Source: Lentisphaerota bacterium
Lineage (GTDB): Bacteria; Verrucomicrobiota; Kiritimatiellia; RFP12; UBA1067
Direction of reading: 5' to 3'
DNA length: 7,588 bases
Assembly (NCBI GenBank): GCA_015061765.1
Contig: SUVZ01000175.1
Coordinates: 1-7,588, forward strand
The notes under the pieces were generated by a model. It was not told where the DNA came from, ran no database searches, and saw only the letters and a program-made list of their open reading frames with translations. Below, one piece after another: positions 1 to 5,524 of the stretch (its first letter is position 1; every line of letters begins with the position of its first letter). A program made the position numbers and the translations under genes.

Positions 1-645
1 ACGCCAGCTGCACAGACGCGCCCATGTGCCGTAACGTTTCTCAAGCGCCTCTATGAGATAGTGCCTGCGCCATCTCGCCCCAGGATCGACCGCCTCCTTC
101 GCGCATGCAAAGACCTTGGCGATCTTGTGAGTCTTCGGCGTAACATACACATAGTAGTCATCAAATCCGTCGAGCGGCTTGGACGGCGTGAATCTGGCGC
201 GGAGAAAGTCCGGATAGCTGGAGTCTTCGACGAAATTCGTCGAAGCGAACGTGCTGCCGAACTTCAGCCCGAGGAAGGAGTCCGCATTGCCGATCGACTT
301 CTCTTCGTCATTGGACGCCCTGGATGACAGGGGGACAACCCCAACGTCGCCGACCGGATAGCTTTGCGCGTATTCGCTAGTGCTGGTCTCGAGGACATTG
401 CCCTCCATATCCATGTTCGTACGAGTCTCCCTGCGACGCTCCGTAACCATGTTGCCGTTGGTTGCCACAGTAGATTCGGTGAACACGCGCGACACGCTGC
501 CGTTGTCATTTGTGGTCACCGTGGATTCGGCCGTCTTGGAAGTCATGTCTTTGGACTTCGGCTTGTCTGCCGCCGCATGGACGCAGATCACCGCTACGGC
601 CAACATGCCTCCAATCGCCGCCATCATTGGTTTTCTGTCTTTCAT
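1..645 (-). CDS. Secreted protein of unknown function with N-terminal Thr/Asn-rich repeats (3' end cut by window edge)
   Basis: The reading frame is open from ATG at 645 to the left edge, giving 215 residues with no stop, so the C-terminus is missing. The start is supported by AAGGA about 8 bases upstream and by what follows. Residues 1-25 look like a Sec signal peptide: a basic MKDRK start, a hydrophobic stretch at about 8-22, and an Ala-rich likely cleavage site near VHAAA-D. Residues 39-90 are rich in Thr, Ser and Asn and hold about three degenerate units of the form T-x-T-N-x-x-G-x-V (near 42-51, 60-68 and 74-84). Residues 120-180 look globular, with an aromatic patch (DDYYVYVTPKTHK, about 162-174), and the visible end (LIEALEKRYGTWARL) looks helical. 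I do not recognise a family. It has its own predicted promoter, so it is probably not part of the rhamnose unit. Export to the periplasm or outside is inferred from the signal peptide only. Confidence 0.8.
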   Translation of the reverse strand, partial: MKDRKPMMAAIGGMLAVAVICVHAAADKPKSKDMTSKTAESTVTTNDNGSVSRVFTESTVATNGNMVTERRRETRTNMDMEGNVLETSTSEYAQSYPVGDVGVVPLSSRASNDEEKSIGNADSFLGLKFGSTFASTNFVEDSSYPDFLRARFTPSKPLDGFDDYYVYVTPKTHKIAKVFACAKEAVDPGARWRRHYLIEALEKRYGTWARLCSWR

Positions 646-685
646 GTCTCTGTTCCTTTCTGTAATGTTCCTTTGAACACCGCGA

Positions 686-694
686 AATATAGCA
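686..694 (-). promoter_or_regulatory. Extended -10 promoter element for the secreted protein gene
   Basis: Reading the minus strand, TGC followed by TATATT fits the extended -10 pattern TGnTATAAT with one mismatch. Transcription would start near 678-680, leaving a leader of roughly 33 bases before the ATG at 645. There is no good -35 at normal spacing: a TTAACA within the upstream inverted repeat sits about 20 bases away. This is a prediction from sequence pattern only. Confidence 0.45.
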
Positions 695-700
695 GAGACT

Positions 701-719
701 TGTTAACGGAATGTTAACA
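701..719. repeat. Inverted repeat TGTTAAC-GGAAT-GTTAACA, possible operator
   Basis: Two perfect 7-base arms (701-707 and 713-719) are separated by 5 bases. Each arm also contains the self-complementary GTTAAC, so the element is both an inverted and a near-direct repeat. It starts 8 bases after the thiamine pyrophosphokinase stop codon and lies just upstream of the extended -10 for the secreted protein gene, where an operator or activator site is expected. As an RNA hairpin it is AU-rich and has no U-run after it, so a terminator role is less likely. Confidence 0.4.
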
Positions 720-727
720 GATTGCAC

Positions 728-1402
728 TTACCGTGCGCCTGCCGGATGGGGCCTAAACACTATGGCGGGACGGTCAGTACCGATGACGAAACAGGCAGAT
801 TCGATGCGATTGAGCGTCCCCTTCCACAAAAAATCGAACCTGACTCCATCCAACGGCCATCTGAGCCCCGTCGAGGTCATCTTTGCATCTGGATGCGATG
901 CGAAGATGCTTATAGGGGAATCCACCCCCGACATGTCATTCCATCTCCTACCTGGAGGCATTACAGGCTCGAACACCCCTGAATCGGTGACGATGGACAC
1001 ATCGGGGTTCGCATCCGCAAGATCAAAAAGATGGAAAATATTCCCTATGGCATGATCCTCGCGCCTTCCGGTGGCACCCAATATGAAGATACGTCCCGCG
1101 CAGCCGGAACGCATCACATACCGGAACGCCTTGCAGAGATCGTTCGTATCCTGCTCGGAATCGTTGACGACGGGGACTCCAAGTCTTTCAAGCTCTGCAA
1201 TGTCATCGCGGGTCAGCGAATCCCCGTCCCCAACTACAGCATCCGGGACGCGCCCCAGGGAAACCGAGGTCTTCCAGCCTCCGTCACACGCCACCACGTT
1301 CTCCGCCATCCTAAGGATGGACAGAGGGATTGCATGCGACGGAGGCTCTCCGTCCGCAAGTATCACCGTGCCTGACACGATATCTGCACCGGATGAACTC
1401 AT
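728..1402 (-). CDS. Thiamine pyrophosphokinase
   Basis: This 224-residue protein transfers pyrophosphate from ATP to thiamine to give thiamine diphosphate, the last step when thiamine is salvaged; it acts in the cytoplasm. Family signatures run in order: an N-terminal beta strand VILADGE (13-19), ACDGG (38-42), VVGDGDS (56-62), EQDTNDLCKA (83-92), GATGRREDHAIGN (109-121), and the C-terminal GLRWPL (179-184) with TLNR (196-199), in the thiamine-binding domain. The Asp residues in GDGDS and the D-T-N-D segment are the usual metal and ATP/thiamine site. Length is typical for the family. The ATG at 1402 is chosen because an in-frame TGA lies six codons upstream and later starts would cut into the first strand, although no clear Shine-Dalgarno site precedes it. 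It follows rhaA by 55 bases, a spacer dominated by a stem-loop. No TPP riboswitch is seen. The gene is often called thiN or tnr3-like in different groups, so I give no symbol. Confidence 0.93.
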   Translation of the reverse strand: MSSSGADIVSGTVILADGEPPSHAIPLSILRMAENVVACDGGWKTSVSLGRVPDAVVGDGDSLTRDDIAELERLGVPVVNDSEQDTNDLCKAFRYVMRSGCAGRIFILGATGRREDHAIGNIFHLFDLADANPDVSIVTDSGVFEPVMPPGRRWNDMSGVDSPISIFASHPDAKMTSTGLRWPLDGVRFDFLWKGTLNRIESACFVIGTDRPAIVFRPHPAGAR

Positions 1403-1414
1403 ATGAGTAAGACC

Positions 1415-1450
1415 GCGTCAATGGCATTGTATCCGACAATTCATTGACGC
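1415..1450 (-). other. Intergenic stem-loop between rhaA and the thiamine pyrophosphokinase gene
   Basis: Outer arms GCGTCAATG (1415-1423) and CATTGACGC (1442-1450) are perfectly complementary over 9 bases. Inside them, ATTGT (1426-1430) pairs with ACAAT (1436-1440) around a 5-base loop, with only a GC/T mismatch between the two stems. This gives 14 base pairs in 36 bases within a 55-base spacer. There is no U-run on either side, so it is not a standard intrinsic terminator. It could be an mRNA-stabilising or processing hairpin, a protein site, or a control element for the downstream gene, whose ATG lies 12 bases after the stem. Confidence 0.6.
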
Positions 1451-1460
1451 CGCTGCGTCA
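1445..1460 (-). other. Alternative hairpin over the rhaA stop codon
   Basis: On the minus strand TGACGC (1460-1455, whose first three bases are the rhaA TGA stop), a 4-base loop AGCG, and GCGTCA (1450-1445) form a perfect 6-bp hairpin. Its 3' arm is the same segment that forms the 5' arm of the larger stem-loop, so the two cannot form together. A ribosome ending translation at rhaA would cover the 5' arm. Confidence 0.4.
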
Positions 1461-2693
1461 GCGCAGGGACAATACGTCGCGCTGATATGCGAGGACGTCC
1501 GCCATCCAGCATTCGTCCGCAGCCTTCTTCTCGCGGCGGCAGAACTCGGTCCAGACCTCGTTCCAGGGATAGCTCTTGAGCTCCTCCTGGAGAACGAGCT
1601 GTTCCGTGTACTGGCGGGCGTCCTGAAGCGCCTTGAGCGTCTCCTGCGGCTGGAGGAGTCCGAGCAGGAGCGCCTTCTGCATGTTGCGCATGCCAAGCAC
1701 GAGCGCCGCGATGCGGTTGATGGATCCGTCGAAGTAGTCGAGCGCGATCATGAAGTTCTCAGGACCGTTGCGCACGATCTCTTCGGCAGCTGCCTTCACG
1801 GAATCGTCGAGGCGGATCACATGGTCTGAATCCCAGCGCACGCCGCGGCTCACGTGGAACGCGACCTTGCCGGAGAAGAGCATCAGCGAACTGATCTTGT
1901 CCGCGATGAGCTCCGTCGGGTGGAAGTGCCCCATGTCGAGCAGGCAGAGAAGATTGTTCTTCGCCGCGTAGTTCATGTAGAACTCGTGCGATCCGACAGT
2001 GTAGGACTCAACTCCGATGCCGTAGAGCTTGGACTCGACAGTGACGGTGACGTACTTCCTGTTGTATTTGTACTTGAAGATCCTGTCGTATGAATCCTTG
2101 AGGCGCTTGCGCGGGCCCATCCTGTCGGACGGATCGTCCTTGTAGCCGTCCGGCACCCAGAAGTTGCATGCGCAGGGCGTGCCGAGCTCCTTGCCGAAGT
2201 ATTCGGCTATCTTGAGGCACGCTATGCCGTGGCGCACCCAGAACGCACGGACCTTGGGATCCTCGGACGAAAGCGTGAGCTGATCGGCGAGCGGATGGGA
2301 GAAGAAGGTGGGGTTGAAATCGAGGCCTATCTTGTTGCGCTTGGCGAAATCGACCCACTTCTTGAAGTGTTTGGGCTCGAGCTTGTCGCGGTCAACCTTC
2401 TTGCCGTCCTCGAAAATGGCGTAGCACGCATGAAGATTGACCCTGTGCTTTCCGGGGATGAGCTTGAGAGCCAACTCGAGATCCGCCATCAGCTCCTCAG
2501 GGGTGCGGGCCTTGCCGGGATAGTTTCCGGTGGACTGGATGCCGCCCGTAAGTTCACCGGCGTTCTCAAACCCGGTCACGTCATCCCCCTGCCAGCAATG
2601 CATGGATACAGGGATCTTCTTGAGTTCGCGGATGGCCTTTTCGGTATCTACGCCAAGCGCGGCATATTTCTTTTTCGCTTCTGTGTAACTCAT
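1458..2693 (-). CDS. rhaA: L-rhamnose isomerase
   Basis: RhaA converts L-rhamnose to L-rhamnulose in the cytoplasm, the first step of the phosphorylated rhamnose pathway. The 411-residue product is close to the 419 of the E. coli enzyme, and the similarity is obvious along its whole length: PVSMHCWQGDDV near 28-39, TGNYPGKAR near 55-63, GLDFNP, VESKLYGIG, ESYTVGS and DMGHFHPTE. By alignment from memory, the metal ligands of E. coli RhaA (E234, D267, H270, H294, D302, D304, D334) match E220, D253, H256, H280, D288, D290 and D319, so both metal sites look intact. An earlier in-frame ATG at 2729 would add 12 residues, but the ATG at 2693 has AAGGAG six bases upstream and matches the family N-terminus, so I chose it. 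Kinase and aldolase partners are not in the window. A palindrome just upstream may control it. Confidence 0.97.
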   Translation of the reverse strand: MSYTEAKKKYAALGVDTEKAIRELKKIPVSMHCWQGDDVTGFENAGELTGGIQSTGNYPGKARTPEELMADLELALKLIPGKHRVNLHACYAIFEDGKKVDRDKLEPKHFKKWVDFAKRNKIGLDFNPTFFSHPLADQLTLSSEDPKVRAFWVRHGIACLKIAEYFGKELGTPCACNFWVPDGYKDDPSDRMGPRKRLKDSYDRIFKYKYNRKYVTVTVESKLYGIGVESYTVGSHEFYMNYAAKNNLLCLLDMGHFHPTELIADKISSLMLFSGKVAFHVSRGVRWDSDHVIRLDDSVKAAAEEIVRNGPENFMIALDYFDGSINRIAALVLGMRNMQKALLLGLLQPQETLKALQDARQYTEQLVLQEELKSYPWNEVWTEFCRREKKAADECWMADVLAYQRDVLSLR

Positions 2694-2699
2694 GTCTCT

Positions 2700-2705
2700 C
2701 TCCTT
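2700..2705 (-). promoter_or_regulatory. Ribosome binding site deciding the rhaA start
   Basis: AAGGAG on the minus strand lies 6 bases before the ATG at 2693. The alternative ATG at 2729 has no comparable site, which favours the shorter protein. Confidence 0.8.
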
Positions 2706-2711
2706 GTTTAA

Positions 2712-2728
2712 TGAAAGAACTTCTTTCA
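2712..2728. promoter_or_regulatory. Perfect 17-base palindrome upstream of rhaA, probable operator
   Basis: Arms TGAAAGAA (2712-2719) and TTCTTTCA (2721-2728) are perfectly complementary around one central base. The element lies 18 bases upstream of the rhaA ATG and 6 bases from the predicted -35 of the divergent tRNA-Pro promoter. Position and symmetry fit a dimeric repressor site for rhaA. The odd-length centre lacks the CG core usual for LacI-family operators, so the regulator family is unknown. I saw no second perfect copy in the window. Confidence 0.5.
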
Positions 2729-2734
2729 AACCTC

Positions 2735-2763
2735 TTGCGCTTCAAATCCCGTTTTGGTATAAT
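2735..2763 (+). promoter_or_regulatory. Sigma70-type promoter of tRNA-Pro
   Basis: TTGCGC (2735-2740), a 17-base spacer and a perfect TATAAT (2758-2763) preceded by TGG form a strong promoter that also has the extended -10. The GC-rich bases directly after it (GCGCGCC) resemble the discriminator of stringently controlled stable-RNA promoters. Transcription would start near 2770, about 17 bases before the mature tRNA. Confidence 0.75.
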
Positions 2764-2786
2764 GCGCGCCGTTTTTGACCCACAGT

Positions 2787-2863
2787 CGGGGCGTAGCGCA
2801 GTCTGGTAGCGCGTTTGCTTGGGGTGCAAAAGGTCACGAGTTCAAATCTCGTCGCTCCGACCA
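2787..2863 (+). tRNA. tRNA-Pro (anticodon GGG), CCA encoded
   Basis: The 77-base sequence folds as a full cloverleaf. The acceptor stem is CGGGGCG (2787-2793) with CGCTCCG (2853-2859), including one G-T wobble. The D stem is GCGC/GCGC. The anticodon stem TTTGC/GCAAA closes the loop TTGGGGT, giving anticodon GGG, which reads CCC and CCU. The T stem is ACGAG/CTCGT with loop TTCAAAT. The discriminator A2860 and CCA (2861-2863) are encoded. It is the only plus-strand gene here and converges on the symporter gene with a 3-base gap. Confidence 0.97.
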
Positions 2864-2866
2864 TTT

Positions 2867-4033
2867 TCACTTTCCCGCCTTTCTTCCGTTCCCGAAGAAT
2901 CTGTCCATCACCACGGCTATCGCGCCGTCCCCTGTCAGATTGCAGGCCGTCCCCATCCCGTCAAGGGTCATGTATGTCGCGATCACAAGCGCATAGCGTT
3001 CAGGGGAGAAGCCCAGTGCGCTTTCGGCAATCGTGGCGGACGCAAGCACCACGCCTCCGGGGATTCCGGGCGAGGCGACCGCAATGACGCTCAGGAGGAA
3101 CATGAATTCCATATATTGCCCGAGGGAGAGGACACCGCCGCCAAGCACGATGAAGCCCGCCGTATACACAACCATGTTCGCCATGCTCCCGGCAAGATGC
3201 ACATTGGCGCAGAGAGGTATCACCAGATCCGTTATCTTGTCGGACACTCCGTTCCTGCGCGTCTGACGCAGGGTGACCGGAAGCGTGGCGGCGGACGAGC
3301 AGCATCCCCAGCCCGTAAGATACGCAGGGAACATGTTCCACATGAGCCTGAATGGATTGCGCCCTGCGACCAGGCCGCTCAAGACATATTGAACGGCCAG
3401 AATGGATGTGGTGACCGCAAACGCAACCACCATGATCTTCAGACACCCTCCTCCGACATTCGCAAGTTTACCGCTGGCGGCAAGGTCCGCCATCACGGAA
3501 AGTATGTACAGCGGAAGAAGCGGCATGAATGCATTCCTGATCGTGAGCGACACAGCCTCCCTGACCTCATTGAAGGTGTTCTTCAGGTACGGGGTGTCGA
3601 GCGCAACCATGGCAAGACCGAACACGAACGACATCGCGAGAGCGGTCGTGACATCCATGAGAGGCGGCATTTCCAGCACGAAATATGCAGGGAAACTGTT
3701 CACGTCGGCAAGCTTGGCGAGGCTTGTGTCTAATATCCGCGGAAACAGGAGGTCCGACACCCAGAACGCAAACCCTCCCGCAAAAAGCGTCGACGCGTAT
3801 GCGGTGCCCATCGTCGCCAGCAGCAGCTTGCCGGCGCCCTTCCCCGTTTCGGCAATGGCCGGCGTCACAAGGCCGACAATGATGAACGGAACGAAGAACC
3901 TGATGAACTGCCCGAACGTGCCGCCGAACGAATTCAGAACCCTGATGACGCATCCCGGAGCAAAGCTGCCGATCACCGCGCCCACGGCCATCGCCGCAAA
4001 AAGACGGCCCACCACGCCAAATCTGCAGTTCAT
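2867..4033 (-). CDS. DAACS/SDF-family cation symporter (dicarboxylate/amino acid type) with atypical binding-site residues
   Basis: This is a 388-residue inner-membrane protein with many hydrophobic segments, of the family that includes GltPh, DctA, GltP and SstT (Pfam SDF). Visible family marks are the first hairpin loop SSAATLPVT (246-254), PLCANVHLAGS (273-283) in the place of the PLGATINMDGT segment, the second hairpin SPGIPGGVVL (321-330), and the last helix with CNLTGDGAIAV (364-374). By alignment from memory, GltPh D394, N401 and D405 are kept (D358, N365, D369). N310, D312 and R397 are replaced by H279, A281 and G361, so sodium use and substrate may differ from known members. An acidic substrate with a side-chain carboxylate seems less likely. 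The ATG at 4033 has AGGTGA seven bases upstream; a longer frame from 4066 would overlap the previous gene. It lies 17 bases after the sugar porter and is probably in the same transcript. Confidence 0.88.
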   Translation of the reverse strand: MNCRFGVVGRLFAAMAVGAVIGSFAPGCVIRVLNSFGGTFGQFIRFFVPFIIVGLVTPAIAETGKGAGKLLLATMGTAYASTLFAGGFAFWVSDLLFPRILDTSLAKLADVNSFPAYFVLEMPPLMDVTTALAMSFVFGLAMVALDTPYLKNTFNEVREAVSLTIRNAFMPLLPLYILSVMADLAASGKLANVGGGCLKIMVVAFAVTTSILAVQYVLSGLVAGRNPFRLMWNMFPAYLTGWGCCSSAATLPVTLRQTRRNGVSDKITDLVIPLCANVHLAGSMANMVVYTAGFIVLGGGVLSLGQYMEFMFLLSVIAVASPGIPGGVVLASATIAESALGFSPERYALVIATYMTLDGMGTACNLTGDGAIAVVMDRFFGNGRKAGK

Positions 4034-4040
4034 AGGCGAA

Positions 4041-4046
4041 TCACCT
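4041..4046 (-). promoter_or_regulatory. Ribosome binding site deciding the symporter start
   Basis: AGGTGA on the minus strand lies 7 bases before the ATG at 4033, inside the 17-base gap after the sugar porter stop. It favours this ATG over the one at 4066. Confidence 0.7.
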
Positions 4047-4050
4047 TTCC

Positions 4051-5382
4051 TTACTTGCTCTCCCACATCTTCTCAATCTCTTCAAGCGTGCGTCCCTTTG
4101 TCTCGGGAAGGAAGAACGCCGCCGTGATGAAGTACAGGACCGCGAATCCGGCTAGCATGAACAGCACCGGGGCGTAGCCCCACTTCTCCACAAGCTGAAG
4201 GAACACGTCAGATATGAGATATGCCACCATCATGTTGATGAAGAGGCCGATCGCCATGCCGTTGGCGCGGATGCGGTTAGGCATGAGCTCCGAAAGCGCA
4301 AGCCACACGACCACGCCCGGTCCGATCGAGAACGAGGCGATAAAGCCCGCGATGCCCGCAACCGCGAGCCAACCGGAGAGAAGCGACGGTGCCATCCAGC
4401 CGTTCCTGATCGCAAGGAACACAAAGCCGGCGCAGACGTCGGAGACGACCATTCCGACCGTGCCGATCTTGAGGAGGAACGTGCGCCCCTTCCTGTCCAC
4501 AAGCGTGCAGGCGATGGCGGTCATGCCAAGCATCACGGCCCAGAGCGCCACGTTTGCGTAGTTCGCAACGGCGTCGCCGAGACCGGCATCCATGAACATC
4601 TTGAGTGCGAAATACTGGATGGCGTTGCAGCCTGTAGCCTGGTTGCAGGCCAGAATGACGACCGCCAGCACGAAAGGCAGTACGTACTTGCGCTGGAAAA
4701 CGGAGTCCTTCGGAGCGGCAGGCGCGCCTTCATCTGCGGACTGGACCTTTCCGGCCTTCTTCGCAAGCCATACCGGCGACTCCCTGAGCCCCAATGCGCC
4801 GAGGAAGAACAACGCCGCCGGGGCGGCGCTCGACCAGAAGACCGTCTTCCATGCGACGTTCTTCGCCGCCTCGGTCGTGGCCGGGTCGCTGGGCCCGCCG
4901 ATGACGTTCACCACGGCGACGCCGACGAGCGAACAGAACAGAATCCCGATGACATCCATGAACTGGAAGATGCCGGCGCCCTTGCCGCGGTTCTTCGCGT
5001 CAAGGCACTCGGCAAGATACATCGGAACGACGACGCCTATGAGACCTGCCGCGATTCCCTGAAGCGTACGCCCCGCATAGAACGACCAGTATCCGGGCAC
5101 AAGGCATATCGGAAGACACGCCAGACCTGCGATCGCCGCCGCGAGAAGCATGACCTTCTTGCGGCCGAACCACTCCGCAAGCGTACCCGCCACAAGCCCG
5201 GCAAACGCAGCGCTCATCACAACCGCACTGGTAAGATGGGACAGTTCCGCGGTGGTGTAGAGCCTAAGGCTCTCAAGGTACGGTATCGCCGGATTTATGA
5301 TCGTACCGCCGAAATCGAACAGCATGCCGCCGCATCCGGCCATCACCAGAAGAAAGACTATGTACTGTCTTGCCTTGTCCAC
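4051..5382 (-). CDS. Sugar porter (MFS), probable L-rhamnose or rhamnoside importer
   Basis: The 443-residue product has the twelve hydrophobic segments and signature loops of the MFS sugar porter family (XylE, GalP, AraE): GRKK after TM2 (73-76), GRTLQGIAAG (104-113), VPMYLAE (119-125), ESPVWL (201-206), NQATGCNAIQYF (247-258), DRKGR (296-300), PNRIRANG (368-375) and the hallmark PETKGRTLEEIE (426-437). It would move a monosaccharide across the inner membrane, usually with a proton. L-rhamnose is inferred from its place between a rhamnosidase and rhaA. In TM1 the usual GGxLFGYD is GGMLFDFG (19-26), so the aspartate of XylE (D27, proton coupling) is not in its normal place and an Asp lies two residues earlier. 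The start is GTG at 5382, preceded by AAAGGAAA at good spacing. A TTG at 5418 would add 12 residues with no support. Confidence 0.9.
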   Translation of the reverse strand: MDKARQYIVFLLVMAGCGGMLFDFGGTIINPAIPYLESLRLYTTAELSHLTSAVVMSAAFAGLVAGTLAEWFGRKKVMLLAAAIAGLACLPICLVPGYWSFYAGRTLQGIAAGLIGVVVPMYLAECLDAKNRGKGAGIFQFMDVIGILFCSLVGVAVVNVIGGPSDPATTEAAKNVAWKTVFWSSAAPAALFFLGALGLRESPVWLAKKAGKVQSADEGAPAAPKDSVFQRKYVLPFVLAVVILACNQATGCNAIQYFALKMFMDAGLGDAVANYANVALWAVMLGMTAIACTLVDRKGRTFLLKIGTVGMVVSDVCAGFVFLAIRNGWMAPSLLSGWLAVAGIAGFIASFSIGPGVVVWLALSELMPNRIRANGMAIGLFINMMVAYLISDVFLQLVEKWGYAPVLFMLAGFAVLYFITAAFFLPETKGRTLEEIEKMWESK

Positions 5383-5386
5383 GATA

Positions 5387-5394
5387 TTTCCTTT
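5387..5394 (-). promoter_or_regulatory. Ribosome binding site deciding the GTG start of the sugar porter
   Basis: AAAGGAAA on the minus strand places AAGGA six bases before the GTG at 5382. The conserved sugar porter N-terminus begins only after this codon, so the GTG is preferred over the upstream TTG. Confidence 0.75.
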
Positions 5395-5399
5395 CTTTG

Positions 5400-5412
5400 T
5401 TTCGATTCGAAA
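5400..5412. repeat. Short palindrome in the sugar porter leader
   Basis: TTTCG (5400-5404) and CGAAA (5408-5412) are complementary around ATT. It lies between the predicted transcription start and the ribosome binding site. It could be a repressor site or a small leader hairpin, but a 5-base arm can occur by chance. Confidence 0.25.
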
Positions 5413-5426
5413 TGGCAATGTCGCCG

Positions 5427-5435
5427 ATTATACCA
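5427..5435 (-). promoter_or_regulatory. Extended -10 promoter of the sugar porter-symporter unit
   Basis: The minus strand reads TGGTATAAT, a perfect extended -10. No convincing -35 lies 16-18 bases upstream. A start near 5420 would give a leader of about 38 bases. The 142-base gap after the rhamnosidase otherwise holds no gene and no intrinsic terminator that I can see, so read-through from the rhamnosidase is also possible. Confidence 0.55.
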
Positions 5436-5524
5436 TATTCTGCACCGCCAGGACCGATTTCCTTCGCCCAGCAAAACCGATGCTGACCATGAGATCTCTC
5501 CTGGCGCGGACGAGGCAACCGGAA

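Noticed and set aside
1403..1457. A TPP riboswitch before the thiamine pyrophosphokinase gene
   Set aside because: The spacer is only 55 bases and lacks the conserved CUGAGA-type and ACCUG-type elements of the thi-box.
2694..2729. A 12-residue N-terminal extension of rhaA from the ATG at 2729
   Set aside because: The extension has no ribosome site, is absent from the E. coli enzyme, and its coding bases coincide with a perfect palindrome. The ATG at 2693 has a strong AAGGAG.
2787..2863. The tRNA-Pro 3' end as an integration site for a mobile element
   Set aside because: No integrase gene, repeat of the tRNA 3' end or other mobile gene is visible in the window.
2819..3733. A 304-codon open frame on the plus strand, opposite the symporter gene
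   Set aside because: Its product is rich in Arg, His and Gly with no recognisable domain, its first part overlaps the tRNA, and the minus-strand frame clearly encodes a membrane transporter. It is an antisense shadow of GC-rich codons.
4034..4066. An 11-residue N-terminal extension of the symporter overlapping the sugar porter
   Set aside because: The ATG at 4033 has AGGTGA at ideal spacing and begins just before the first membrane segment.
3402..4127. A 241-codon open frame on the plus strand, opposite the symporter and the end of the sugar porter
   Set aside because: It has no family signature or convincing ribosome site and crosses two well-supported minus-strand genes.
5383..5524. An intrinsic terminator or a small gene between the rhamnosidase and the sugar porter
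   Set aside because: No stable hairpin with a following U-run is visible, and the only short frame (about 20 codons from an ATG) has no support. GAGATCTC in this gap is a chance-length palindrome.
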